Of a DNA stretch of 64,000 bases, positions 34,249 to 42,639 are shown in pieces. The position numbers and the translations under genes are program-made. Below the pieces are notes generated by a model. The model did not search any database and had not been told where the DNA came from. It saw nothing but the letters and a program-made list of their open reading frames with translations. How positions within the stretch are numbered: the first letter of the stretch is position 1; each line of letters starts with the position of its first letter. This stretch comes from an uncultured Oscillospiraceae bacterium (lineage in GTDB: Bacteria > Bacillota > Clostridia > Oscillospirales > Acutalibacteraceae), in the NCBI GenBank assembly GCA_900544375.1, contig UQUZ01000008.1, positions 9,428 through 73,427 of the forward strand, written 5' to 3'.

Positions 34249-35233
34249 TGGTAAAAACAAAGGAGTGCAGCATAAAACCTCTGTTGGGGGACAGGCTCTG
34301 ATCGAGGGCATTATGATGCGCGGGCCGCGGGGCGCGGCGATGTCTGTCCGTCTGCCGGACGGTACGATTGATACAGAGTATAAGGATTATAAACAAATCA
34401 AGGATAAAGTGAAATTTTTAGGATGGCCAATTATCCGCGGAGTTGTCAGTTTTATTGAATCAATGGTTTTTGGCTATAAATGCTTGATGGAGTCGGCCGA
34501 AAAATCCGGATTGGATACGGAGGATGTCAAGGAAGAGGAAATGTCCAAACTAGACCGCTGGATTTCTGACCATTTTGGCCCGAAAATGATGGCTGTTATT
34601 TCGGCAGTGGCAATGGTGCTGGGGCTTTTATTGGCGTTTGCATTGTTTTTTTATCTTCCTTCTCTCATTTTTGACGGAATTAATACGCTTGCAAAAGGAG
34701 GGCTATTATCCTTTAAGGGCCTTATAGAGGGCACCATGCGTATTTTGATCTTCATCGCCTATATTGCGCTGGTTTCGCAGATGAAAGATATTAAACGTGT
34801 TTTCAGCTACCATGGCGCAGAACATAAAACGATTTTTTGCTATGAGCACGGGGAAGAATTAACGGTTGAAAATGTGCGCAAACAAATTCGCTTTCATCCG
34901 CGCTGTGGCACAAGCTTCATTTTTGTAATTTTAATTATCAGTATCCTTGTGGCCTCCCTGCTGATTTTGATTTTCCCTGAGCTTGGCAATCCGGAAAACC
35001 GGATTCTATGGATGTGCATTAAAATTCTCACGCTGCCCGTAACGATGGGATTTGGATATGAATTTATCCGCTATGCGGGTAGGCACGAAAATTGGCTGAC
35101 AAAAACCCTTTCCGCGCCCGGTTTATGGATGCAGCGTTTGACGACGAAGGAACCGGATGACAGCATGATCGAGGTTGGAATTGCCGCCTTTAAAGCTGTG
35201 ATTACCGATAACCCGGAGGATGACGCAATTTGA
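34241..35233 (+). CDS. DUF1385 membrane protein (YqhQ-like)
   Basis: 330 residues from the ATG at 34241 (GAAAGGAGTTCACAGA upstream). Diagnostic N-terminus VGGQALIEGIMMRGP, then VSFIESMVFGYK, four membrane helices, SYHGAEHKTIFCYE and RFHPRCGTSFIF, the most conserved DUF1385 segments with His/Cys residues that may bind metal. Function unknown. Encoded immediately before prmC in many Firmicutes, as here, with a TTGA start/stop overlap. Confidence 0.9.
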   Translation: MSDGKNKGVQHKTSVGGQALIEGIMMRGPRGAAMSVRLPDGTIDTEYKDYKQIKDKVKFLGWPIIRGVVSFIESMVFGYKCLMESAEKSGLDTEDVKEEEMSKLDRWISDHFGPKMMAVISAVAMVLGLLLAFALFFYLPSLIFDGINTLAKGGLLSFKGLIEGTMRILIFIAYIALVSQMKDIKRVFSYHGAEHKTIFCYEHGEELTVENVRKQIRFHPRCGTSFIFVILIISILVASLLILIFPELGNPENRILWMCIKILTLPVTMGFGYEFIRYAGRHENWLTKTLSAPGLWMQRLTTKEPDDSMIEVGIAAFKAVITDNPEDDAI

Positions 35234-36093
35234 TAACCTATCAGTCGCTTTATCAAGAGGCAATTGAAACCCTCCGGGAATCCGGCAATCCGGACGCCGC
35301 CTTTGACGCGCGCTGCTTGATGGAAAAAGCCTTTGGTTTTGATCGTACAGCGCTCTCTCTACACCGGGATCATGTGCCAGAGGAAAATAAAGAGCGCTAT
35401 TTCAGGCGGTTATTCCGTCAAAGAGCAGAGGGGGAACCGCTTCAATATCTCATTGGGATATGGGGTTTTTTGGATGAATCGTTTCAGATCGGCCCAGGCG
35501 TATTGATTCCTAGGCCGGAAACAGAACTTCTTGCCCTAACCACCCTTCAGCGGCTAGAATCATGGGAGCATCCGGTAGTGTTTGACCTTTGTGCCGGAAG
35601 CGGCTGCTTGGGGTTGAGTATTGCAAAGAGGCGGCCCGACGCCGAGGTGTTTTTGCTGGAAAAATCAGAGGCCGCATTTGCCTATTTACGGCGCAATGCA
35701 GATCGTATTGCGCCAGCTAACACCCATCTGCAATTGGGCGATTTGATGGATGGCTTTCAGAGTTTTGACTTTCCTGCGCCGCAGGTGATCGTTTCAAACC
35801 CGCCCTATATTCGATCCGCAGAAATAAGCGGCTTACAGCGGGAAGTGCGGCACGAACCGCGTATGGCCCTTGATGGCGGAGAGGATGGTTTGCTGTTTTA
35901 CCGGGTGCTGGCAGAACGCTGGGTTCCCTCCTTAAGCGAGGGCGGCATGATCGCCGTGGAATGCGGCGAAGGGCAGGCGGATGAGATCAGTGCCATTTTC
36001 CAAAAGGAGGGTCTGCACACCTGTTCCTATTTGGATTATGGAGAAATTGATCGAATTGTAACGGGAGGAAGGCCCACCGGTGCAATTGGATGA
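35230..36093 (+). CDS. prmC: Peptide chain release factor glutamine methyltransferase PrmC
   Basis: 287 residues from TTG overlapping the preceding stop (TTGA). An N-terminal helical substrate-binding domain (about 1-80, ending EPLQYLIGIWGF) precedes the SAM-dependent domain: PRPETELL, motif I VFDLCAGSGCLGLSIA, and the glutamine-binding VSNPPYI. Methylates the Gln of the GGQ motif in RF1/RF2 to speed termination. prfA, the usual neighbour, is not downstream here. Confidence 0.94.
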   Translation: MITYQSLYQEAIETLRESGNPDAAFDARCLMEKAFGFDRTALSLHRDHVPEENKERYFRRLFRQRAEGEPLQYLIGIWGFLDESFQIGPGVLIPRPETELLALTTLQRLESWEHPVVFDLCAGSGCLGLSIAKRRPDAEVFLLEKSEAAFAYLRRNADRIAPANTHLQLGDLMDGFQSFDFPAPQVIVSNPPYIRSAEISGLQREVRHEPRMALDGGEDGLLFYRVLAERWVPSLSEGGMIAVECGEGQADEISAIFQKEGLHTCSYLDYGEIDRIVTGGRPTGAIG

Positions 36094-36111
36094 AAATTTA
36101 CATTTTATCTG

Positions 36112-36140
36112 TTGACGCGCATGCTGTTTTAGGATACTCT
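36112..36140 (+). promoter_or_regulatory. Promoter of the M50 protease-scpAB run
   Basis: -35 TTGACG (36112-36117), 17-bp spacer, -10 TACTCT (36135-36140), 36 bp upstream of the M50 start. Confidence 0.7.
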
Positions 36141-36176
36141 AAGTAAGAATCATTTCATTCTGAGGAGTTTGAATAC

Positions 36177-36851
36177 ATGATATTGAATTTTTTCCGAAGC
36201 GGCGACTGGACGAGCGCGATGATCGGAGTATGCGTTTCCATTTTTGTCGTGTTTTGCACGCTTCCGATTCATGAATATGCGCACGCTTGGATGTCTACCA
36301 GGTTGGGAGATGACACGGCGCGGCTGAGCGGAAGGCTAACGCTCAATCCACTTGCGCACATCGACCCTATTGGCGCTGTAATGATCCTACTGATCGGCTT
36401 CGGATATGCAAAACCGGTGCCGGTCAATATGCGGAATTTTAAAAATCCAAAGCGCGATATGGCCCTCACAGCCTTGGCGGGCCCGGTTTCTAATTTGTTG
36501 ATGGCTTTGTTCTTCATGGTTATCTATAATATTTTTGGCCTTTTTTTGTCAACGAGAAGCACCATTATTTCTGTTGCTCTTTTATTTTTCAAAATGGCTG
36601 CGATGATTAATGTGAACCTTGCCGTGTTTAATCTGCTGCCGATTCCGCCACTGGATGGCTCCCGCATTTTAGGGCTTATTTTGCCGGATCAACTCTATTA
36701 TAAAGTCATGCAGTATGAGCGGATTATCATGCTTGTCGTGCTGGCGCTGCTCTTTTTCGGCGTATTGAGTTGGCCGCTGAGCTTTTTGAGCAATCTTGTT
36801 ATGAAGGGGCTTGCGTTCGTAGCCGGTTTACCCTTTTTACCGTTCCATTGA
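36177..36851 (+). CDS. Site-2 protease family (M50) membrane zinc metalloprotease
   Basis: 224 residues, five to six hydrophobic segments. The zinc site HEYAHAW (about residues 31-37) and the second motif NLLPIPPLDGSRI (Asp ligand) are intact, with RLSGRLTLNPLAHIDPIGA between. This is the short YwhC-type subfamily without a PDZ or CBS domain. It cuts within membrane helices; the substrate is unknown. In this conserved cluster it precedes scpA. A relation to SpoIVFB is only at family level. Confidence 0.88.
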   Translation: MILNFFRSGDWTSAMIGVCVSIFVVFCTLPIHEYAHAWMSTRLGDDTARLSGRLTLNPLAHIDPIGAVMILLIGFGYAKPVPVNMRNFKNPKRDMALTALAGPVSNLLMALFFMVIYNIFGLFLSTRSTIISVALLFFKMAAMINVNLAVFNLLPIPPLDGSRILGLILPDQLYYKVMQYERIIMLVVLALLFFGVLSWPLSFLSNLVMKGLAFVAGLPFLPFH

Positions 36852-36865
36852 GGGGGAGCGGATGA

Positions 36866-37621
36866 ATGGATAAAATATCATATAAACTCCCCGTTTTTGA
36901 AGGCCCAATGGATTTATTGCTCCATTTAATCAACAAGCATAAGCTGAATATCTACGATATTCCGATCTTGGAATTGGTCGAGCAGTATGTGGCTGCCGTT
37001 CGCCAGATGCAGGAGGATGAAAATTTAGAGGTTACCAGTGAGTTTTTGGAAATGGCGGCACGCTTGGTTTATCTGAAAACGGTCTCCTTGCTGCCGGTTC
37101 ACGAAGAGGCGGATCAGTTGAAAAAAGAGCTGACAGGAGAGTTGCTGGAGTATCGGGACTGCCAGCTCATGGCACAGAAGCTGGCGGAGCATACAGATGG
37201 ATTTGACCACTATACGCGTGAACCGCAGGTTTTTGAAGTGGATCCCACCTACACGCGCCTACATGAACCGGATGAGCTGTTGTGCGCTTATCTTTCTGCT
37301 GTCGGAAAGGGGAAGCGAAGGCTGCCTCCTCCGGTGGAGTCGTTTACCGGAATTGTTTCCCATAAAATTGTATCTGTGGGTTCCAAAGTCGCCTTCATCC
37401 TGCGCCGGTTAATCCGCGGGCAGAAACAGCGGCTAGGGTCTTTTTTTGAAATTGCGCCTTCCCGTTCTGATATGGTGGCTACCTTTCTGGCCATGCTGGA
37501 GCTGATGAAAGCGAGGCGAATCCGTGTGGATGGAGACGGTGAAGCTGCGCAGGTGCTCTTGTTGCGCCGTTCGGACAAATCGTCCCATTCTTTCACCCAA
37601 GGGGAGGCGGATCATCTTTGA
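36866..37621 (+). CDS. scpA: Segregation and condensation protein A
   Basis: 251 residues. Kleisin N-terminus YKLPVFEGPMDLLLHLINKHKLNIYDIPI, then SEFLEMAARLVYLKTVSLLP, a middle helical linker, and a C-terminal winged helix (SFFEIAPSRSDMVATFLAMLELMKARRIRV). Bridges the SMC dimer heads with ScpB to condense and segregate the chromosome. RBS GAGGGGGAGCGG. Stop overlaps the scpB TTG start. Confidence 0.96.
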   Translation: MDKISYKLPVFEGPMDLLLHLINKHKLNIYDIPILELVEQYVAAVRQMQEDENLEVTSEFLEMAARLVYLKTVSLLPVHEEADQLKKELTGELLEYRDCQLMAQKLAEHTDGFDHYTREPQVFEVDPTYTRLHEPDELLCAYLSAVGKGKRRLPPPVESFTGIVSHKIVSVGSKVAFILRRLIRGQKQRLGSFFEIAPSRSDMVATFLAMLELMKARRIRVDGDGEAAQVLLLRRSDKSSHSFTQGEADHL

Positions 37622-38223
37622 ATGCCAAACAAATTCAGGCTGCTGTGGAAGCCGTTCTTTTTGCGGCGGGCGAACCGTTGGAATTATCCCGTTTGGCACA
37701 GGCGCTGGAGGTCAACGAGGGCCTGATGGAGCAAATTTTAAAAAACCTGGAGGCTCAGCTGGATGAGCGTGGGAGCGGCTTGTGTTTGCTCCGTTTGGGC
37801 AACCGGTATCAGCTTTGCACCCGCACGGAATTCGCTCAGAGTGTCCGCCAGGCATTGGAAATCAAGCGCAACGCTCCCTTATCCCAGGCCGCGTTTGAAG
37901 TGTTGGCGGTAGTTGCCTATAACCAGCCTGTCACCAAATCTTTTGTGGAACAGGTGCGTGGCGTAGATTGCTCAGGCGTAGTCAATACGCTATGCCAAAA
38001 GGGCCTTTTAGAAGAAAAAGGGCGGCTGGAGCTTCCGGGAAGGCCACTTCTCTATGGCACAACGACGGAGTTTTTACGTTGCTTTAGTTTTTCCTCACTG
38101 GAGGATTTGCCGCCGTTGCCTGGAGATCCATCTTCAGAAAAAACCCCCATAGAGGAGAGCGATGCGGCGGATTCAGAGGAATATGCGCTTTTACCGGCGC
38201 AGGGAGGGGAGATGAGCATTTGA
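37618..38223 (+). CDS. scpB: Segregation and condensation protein B
   Basis: 201 residues from TTG overlapping the scpA stop (TTGA). Two winged helices: QIQAAVEAVLFAAGEPLELSRLAQAL near the N-terminus, and SQAAFEVLAVVAYNQPVTKSFVEQVRGVDCSGVVNTL with GRPLLYGTTTEFLRCF. ScpB dimer binds ScpA in the SMC condensin. An acidic tail (SSEKTPIEESDAADSEE) is typical. Its own stop overlaps the next TTG start. Confidence 0.96.
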   Translation: MNAKQIQAAVEAVLFAAGEPLELSRLAQALEVNEGLMEQILKNLEAQLDERGSGLCLLRLGNRYQLCTRTEFAQSVRQALEIKRNAPLSQAAFEVLAVVAYNQPVTKSFVEQVRGVDCSGVVNTLCQKGLLEEKGRLELPGRPLLYGTTTEFLRCFSFSSLEDLPPLPGDPSSEKTPIEESDAADSEEYALLPAQGGEMSI

Positions 38224-38921
38224 TTGTTCTCTACATATTGCTGGCAATCATTGCGCTGATCGTGTTGGCTTTCAGTTTTCGGTTGACGTTGCAGCTTGAT
38301 TATCATGAGATGGTCGAGTTGGAAGTTCGATACTTATTCTTTCGATTTAAGCTCCTGCCGTGGGAAAAGAAGGAGAAGGCGCCTAAGGAGGAGAAGCCGG
38401 TGGAACAGAAACCACCGGAAGAAAAGAAACCGAATGATAAGCCCGCAAAGCCTAATCCACTCAAAGCTTTTTGGCAAAACGAAGGCGTAGACGGCGTGAT
38501 TGCGCTGCTCAAAGAGACGGCCAGGATCGTATCCGGCATGTTTCGGAGTATTTTTAAGCATGTGATTATTGACAAGCTGTTTCTTCAAATGTATATTGGT
38601 TCCGGAGATGCAGCGCAAACCGCAAACGATTATGGAAAAGTTTGCGCTGAGGTGTTTCCTGCGCTCGGAGCGATTTGCTCTGTGATGAAGGTGCGGAAAT
38701 ATGATGTGGATCTTTCCCCTGATTTTTTAGCAAATCAAAATGAAACAGAGCTGCATGCAATCATCACCCTGCGCCCGATTTTCGTTACGAATGCGGCGGG
38801 TGTGATGGCTGTTCGGCTTTTGTTTAAGGTTGTTTTCAAAGTGCTTTTTTCCAAACCAGATAAAAGCAATGAAAATAGAATGAAAATTAAAGAAACTAAA
38901 CAAGGTGGTGCTTCTTCATGA
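38220..38921 (+). CDS. DUF2953 membrane protein
   Basis: 233 residues from TTG in the scpB stop (TTGA). One N-terminal membrane helix (LYILLAIIALIVLAFSF), a strand FRLTLQLDYHEMVELEVRYLFFRFKLLP, a Lys/Glu/Pro-rich linker at about 57-90, and a globular end with GSGDAAQTANDYG and VDLSPDF. Found between scpB and gerW/ytfJ in many spore-formers; function unknown. It overlaps the next gene by 4 bp. Confidence 0.85.
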   Translation: MIVLYILLAIIALIVLAFSFRLTLQLDYHEMVELEVRYLFFRFKLLPWEKKEKAPKEEKPVEQKPPEEKKPNDKPAKPNPLKAFWQNEGVDGVIALLKETARIVSGMFRSIFKHVIIDKLFLQMYIGSGDAAQTANDYGKVCAEVFPALGAICSVMKVRKYDVDLSPDFLANQNETELHAIITLRPIFVTNAAGVMAVRLLFKVVFKVLFSKPDKSNENRMKIKETKQGGASS

Positions 38922-39361
38922 AAGAACAGTCTGCATCCGGGATCCTAGGCACAACAATTGAAAAAATCCGCGACCTGGTGGATGTCAGCACAATCATTGG
39001 CGATCCGATGTATCTGGAGGGCGGGATGACGATCATTCCAGTATCAAAGGTAACCTATGGTTTTGCTTCGGGCGGCTCCGATTTCCCCTCCAAAACAAAC
39101 GCGCAGCTTTTTGGCGGCGGCGGCGGCGCTGGCGTGACGATCACGCCGGTCGCATTTCTGATCGTCAGTGATGGCGAAGTGACTCTGAAACATATTACGG
39201 CTTATGACAACGCGGCTGAACGTGTAGTCAATTTGGTGCCTGAGATGTTTGATAAGGTTACGAGTGTCGTCAATAAGACCATCAAAAAGAAGGAAACACA
39301 GCAGGCAGAGGCGGAGCAAGCCGCCAACGCAGCAGAGGTAACCATAGAAGAGGTAAAATAA
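38918..39361 (+). CDS. gerW: GerW family sporulation protein (YtfJ)
   Basis: 147 residues: LVDVSTIIGDPMYLEGGMTIIPVSKVTYGFASGGSDF, then a glycine-rich GGGGGAGVTITPVAFLIV. The order TIIGDP...TIIPVSKVS/T is the GerW/YtfJ signature. In Bacillus GerW is needed for germination through the GerA-type receptor. It is made in the forespore in the model organism; here expression is unknown. RBS AAGGTGGTGCTTC. Confidence 0.93.
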   Translation: MKEQSASGILGTTIEKIRDLVDVSTIIGDPMYLEGGMTIIPVSKVTYGFASGGSDFPSKTNAQLFGGGGGAGVTITPVAFLIVSDGEVTLKHITAYDNAAERVVNLVPEMFDKVTSVVNKTIKKKETQQAEAEQAANAAEVTIEEVK

Positions 39362-39404
39362 TCCCCCTATGAACGTCTTTTTTAGCAATTGAATTGATTT
39401 TTTT

Positions 39405-39444
39405 GCCACCGCCTGCATACGTATAAACAATGGCAGGTGGTGGC
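39405..39444 (+). promoter_or_regulatory. Hairpin that includes the dacF ribosome-binding site
   Basis: GCCACCGCCTGCAT (39405-39418) pairs with ATGGCAGGTGGTGGC (39430-39444); the right arm contains the GGTGG that serves the TTG start at 39449. Pairing would hide the site, so translation could be conditional. A terminator reading is weak because few T follow. Confidence 0.5.
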
Positions 39445-39448
39445 TTTG

Positions 39449-40657
39449 TTGAACAAACGAAAAAAGGAAATTGGTGGATTCCATAAATACCTGATTCCGC
39501 TTTTGCTGTGCGGTGTCTTTTTATTTTTCTGCGGGGTTCGGGCGCAGGCGCAGGAACTGCCTTCTATATCAGCGCAATCGGCGGCATTGCTCGTCGCTGA
39601 TACAGGAGAATTTTTATTTGAAAAAAACGCTCAACAACAGCGGGGAATGGCAAGCACAACCAAAATTATGACCTCCTTATTGGCGGTTGAGGAGAGCGAT
39701 CCCAATCGTGTCATTACGGCGACGGAAGCCATGGTTCGCGTGGAGGGCACGTCCATTGGTTTGCAGGCAGGGGATAAGATAACGCTTCGCAACCTGATTT
39801 ATGGCATGCTTCTAGAATCCGGCAATGATGCCGCCAATGCAACTGCAATTGCACTGGCGGGCTCTGCGGACCAATTTGCCGAGCGGATGAATGCGCGCGC
39901 AAAAGAGATTGGCATGACCAACACACACTTTGTGACGCCGTCTGGATTGGATCACGAGGAGCATTATTCCTGTGCGCATGATATGGCGCTTCTGGGCGCG
40001 GAAGCAATCCAAAACCCGGAATTTGCCGCGGTTTGCTCAACCAAGAGTATCCGTGTCGCATATGGCAATCCAGAATATCTGCGCACGCTCCGTAACCATA
40101 ACCGCTTATTATCCGCCTATCCCGGGTGCATTGGCGTTAAAACAGGCTTCACAAAAAAGAGCGGCCGATGCCTGGTTTCCGCAGCGCGACGGGATGGTGT
40201 GACTTTGGTTGCCGTTACGCTCAATGCCCCAAATGATTGGGATGACCACAAAAAATTGTTCGACTACGGATTTTCTGTTGTGGAAAATCTGAAACTAGAT
40301 GATAGCCTTTCTGGGATCCAACTCAAGGTTGTTGGTGGAGTGAGCAAATCTGTGCCGGTTGAATGCGCGATTACGCCCAGCGTTGCCGCTTCCGATATGC
40401 CTTCCGATATTCATCGGGAAATTCGGCTAGAGCCCTTTGTTTATGCGCCTGTTGAACGGGGGAGAATCGTAGGGGAGGCACGATACTATCGTGGCGATCA
40501 GTTGTTAGCTTGTGTCCCTCTGGAAACGGCGCAGGCGGTGAAAAATATTGATCCCCCCAAGCAAACGGAGGAGCCGGAGAAAGAGAAAAAAGGATTTTGG
40601 AACCAAATTAAGGAATGGTTTTCGACTCATTTAAGGAGAGAAAAAAAAGATGACTGA
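39449..40657 (+). CDS. dacF: D-alanyl-D-alanine carboxypeptidase (DacF-type PBP)
   Basis: 402 residues from TTG at 39449 (AGGTGGTGGCT upstream; upstream GTG codons are alternatives). Signal peptide YLIPLLLCGVFLFFCGVRAQAQ, then the class A low-molecular-weight PBP triad: STTKIMTS (nucleophile Ser), ESGNDAA and VKTGFTKKSG. The C-terminal all-beta PBP5_C domain precedes an amphipathic tail (WNQIKEWFSTHLRREKKDD) that can attach to the membrane. Trims pentapeptide stems. The gerW-dacF-rluB order is that of spore-forming Clostridia, which supports DacF rather than DacA. Confidence 0.9.
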   Translation: MNKRKKEIGGFHKYLIPLLLCGVFLFFCGVRAQAQELPSISAQSAALLVADTGEFLFEKNAQQQRGMASTTKIMTSLLAVEESDPNRVITATEAMVRVEGTSIGLQAGDKITLRNLIYGMLLESGNDAANATAIALAGSADQFAERMNARAKEIGMTNTHFVTPSGLDHEEHYSCAHDMALLGAEAIQNPEFAAVCSTKSIRVAYGNPEYLRTLRNHNRLLSAYPGCIGVKTGFTKKSGRCLVSAARRDGVTLVAVTLNAPNDWDDHKKLFDYGFSVVENLKLDDSLSGIQLKVVGGVSKSVPVECAITPSVAASDMPSDIHREIRLEPFVYAPVERGRIVGEARYYRGDQLLACVPLETAQAVKNIDPPKQTEEPEKEKKGFWNQIKEWFSTHLRREKKDD

Positions 40658-41399
40658 TGAGAAAATCAGGCTGCAAAAATATTTATCAGAATGTGGGATA
40701 GCCTCACGTCGTAAGAGCGAAGTGCTGATTGCGCAAGGGTGTGTAAAGGTCAATGGTGCCCGAGCTCAGATTGGGGATAAAATCGATCCTAAACGAGACA
40801 CGGTTTCCGTCAATGGGCGAAAGGTTGCGAAAGAGCAGGCGCTCTGTTATATCATGCTGCACAAGCCGCGCGGTTTTATCACAACCATGAGCGATGAGAT
40901 GAATCGTAAATGCGTTGCGGAACTTGTACAGGATTGCGGAATGCGAGTGTATCCTGTAGGGAGGTTGGATCGGGAATCGGAAGGCCTGCTGCTCATGACG
41001 AATGACGGCGCCTTCGCAAACGCCATGATGCATCCTAAGCGCCATGTTCCAAAAACATATCGTGTAACCATACGGCCTGGCGTTACCGAGGAGCAGATCA
41101 CTCAGATGACCACGGGGCTCATGCTGGATGGTCGCATGACCGCGCCGGCTGATGTGCATATTATTACAAAGGAAGAGGGCCGCGTGGTGCTCGAAATTGT
41201 CCTCTACGAGGGGCGAAACCGGCAGATTCGAAAAATGTGTGAACAACTCGGTCTAGAGGTCGCAAGGCTGAAGCGGACAGCTGTAGGAGCTGTAAAGCTT
41301 GGCATGTTACCACAGGGTAAATGGCGCGAACTGACATCCGAAGAAGTGAACCGGCTTATGAATGCAGCAAAAATGAACGCAACGAATAAAAGTAAATAA
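40650..41399 (+). CDS. rluB: Ribosomal large subunit pseudouridine synthase RluB-type
   Basis: 249 residues. N-terminal S4 domain (IRLQKYLSECGIASRRKSEVLIAQGCVKVNGA), catalytic Asp in PVGRLDRESEGLLLMTND, then MHPKRHVPKTYRV and EGRNRQIRKMCEQLGLEVARLKRTAVG. Isomerises a uridine in 23S rRNA helix 93. Overlaps dacF by 8 bp, so coupled. RluB versus RluE/RsuA rests on length and the S4 domain; the target is inferred. Confidence 0.9.
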   Translation: MTDEKIRLQKYLSECGIASRRKSEVLIAQGCVKVNGARAQIGDKIDPKRDTVSVNGRKVAKEQALCYIMLHKPRGFITTMSDEMNRKCVAELVQDCGMRVYPVGRLDRESEGLLLMTNDGAFANAMMHPKRHVPKTYRVTIRPGVTEEQITQMTTGLMLDGRMTAPADVHIITKEEGRVVLEIVLYEGRNRQIRKMCEQLGLEVARLKRTAVGAVKLGMLPQGKWRELTSEEVNRLMNAAKMNATNKSK

Positions 41400-41412
41400 A
41401 AAATCCCTTCTA

Positions 41413-41454
41413 AACCTCGGCTGATACTGCAAAAAGTATCAGCCGAGGTTTTTA
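41413..41454 (+). terminator. Terminator after rluB
   Basis: Perfect 16-bp arms AACCTCGGCTGATACT / AGTATCAGCCGAGGTT with a 6-nt loop GCAAAA, then TTTTTA. Confidence 0.92.
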
Positions 41455-41578
41455 TAGCGTTTTCTTTGAAGATGAACGGTGGAAACAGTCGTTCTGTTGT
41501 GATACAATAAACCAAAAAGAACCTTCCTAGGAAAGGGGGAAGATTTGAGCGGGATAGGCCCTGAAAGAGAGTGAAACA

Positions 41579-41606
41579 ATTATACAAAATAAATATTTTG
41601 TATAAT
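41579..41606. promoter_or_regulatory. Perfect 28-nt palindrome at the xerC-like promoter
   Basis: ATTATACAAAATA-AA-TATTTTGTATAAT, 13-bp arms. The right end is a consensus -10 (TATAAT 41601-41606) for the gene at 41650; the left arm supplies one on the other strand. A symmetric operator overlapping a -10 is the simplest reading; no -35 is clear. Confidence 0.55.
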
Positions 41607-41649
41607 ATAGGGGAGCTAAAATTTGAATTCTGCTTAAATCAAAATTGCG

Positions 41650-42639
41650 ATGCCTTTCATTGACTATTCTGACTTGCCATCCGTTTTAACGGACTTTCTT
41701 CGCTATCTCGATGTGATTAAAAACAAATCTCCATTAACCGTGCAGGAGTATGCGACGGATCTTCGCACTTTTCTGCGTTTTCTTAAGCAATCGCGCGGTC
41801 TTGTATCTGCTGCTACTGATTTTGATGAAATCAATATTTCAGATATTGACATTGCATTTCTGCGCGCAGTTTCTCTCAGCGATGCCTATGCGTTTTTGTC
41901 CTATTGTAAAAATAAACGTCATAACAATGCAACCACCCGTTCGCGCAAAGTTTCTAGTATTCGTGGCTTTTTTAAATACTTAACGGTTCAAAGGAAAATA
42001 TTGGATGAAAATCCCATGCAGGAGCTAGATACGCCAAAGCAGAAAAAGGCGCTTCCAAAATATTTAACACTTGACCAGAGCATCAGTCTTTTGGAGCATA
42101 TTGATGGTAAAAACAAAGAACGTGATTATTGTATGGTCACCTTTTTTCTTAATTGTGGGATGCGTCTTTCTGAACTGGTGGGGCTGAATCTTTCCGATAT
42201 TCATGATAATGAGATTATCCATGTAACCGGCAAGGGCGATAAAGAGCGCATTCTTTACCTCAACCAGGCCTGCCGGGATGCTCTGGCAGAATATTTGAAG
42301 GTGCGCCCTGTAGACGGCGTTAAGGATAAAAATGCACTCTTTCTCAGTAACCGGATGCAACGGATCAGCCCTAAAACGGTTCAGCATGTTGTTTATACAT
42401 TTTTAGAAAAGGCGGGACTTGCCGGCCAAGGCCTATCGGTGCATAAGCTGCGCCATACGGCCGCAACGCTGATGTATCAACATGGGAAAGTTGATGTTTT
42501 GGTGCTTAAAGAAATTTTAGGCCATGAAAATTTGGGAACAACAGAAATTTATACGCATATTATGGACGACCAGATGAAATCAGCTGCCGAAGCGAATCCT
42601 TTGCATCGGCAAAAGGCGAAAAAGCAAGCTCAAAAATGA
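41650..42639 (+). CDS. Tyrosine recombinase, XerC/XerD-like
   Basis: 329 residues. SAM-like core-binding domain about 1-115 (LRYLDVIKNKSPLTVQEYATDL; VSSIRGFFKYLTVQRKILDENP), catalytic domain 130-325 with all residues: R in GMRLSELVGL, K in VTGKGDKERI, HKLRHTAATL, LGHENLGTT and Y in EIYTHI. Likely a chromosomal Xer that resolves dimers at dif, given its intact state and lack of element genes; XerC or XerD cannot be told apart. It has its own promoter region with a palindrome and is convergent with spoIIM, overlapping by 10 bp. Confidence 0.87.
   Translation: MPFIDYSDLPSVLTDFLRYLDVIKNKSPLTVQEYATDLRTFLRFLKQSRGLVSAATDFDEINISDIDIAFLRAVSLSDAYAFLSYCKNKRHNNATTRSRKVSSIRGFFKYLTVQRKILDENPMQELDTPKQKKALPKYLTLDQSISLLEHIDGKNKERDYCMVTFFLNCGMRLSELVGLNLSDIHDNEIIHVTGKGDKERILYLNQACRDALAEYLKVRPVDGVKDKNALFLSNRMQRISPKTVQHVVYTFLEKAGLAGQGLSVHKLRHTAATLMYQHGKVDVLVLKEILGHENLGTTEIYTHIMDDQMKSAAEANPLHRQKAKKQAQK

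Noticed and set aside
36094..36176. prfA expected next to prmC
   Set aside because: The region after prmC holds only a promoter and the M50 protease gene.
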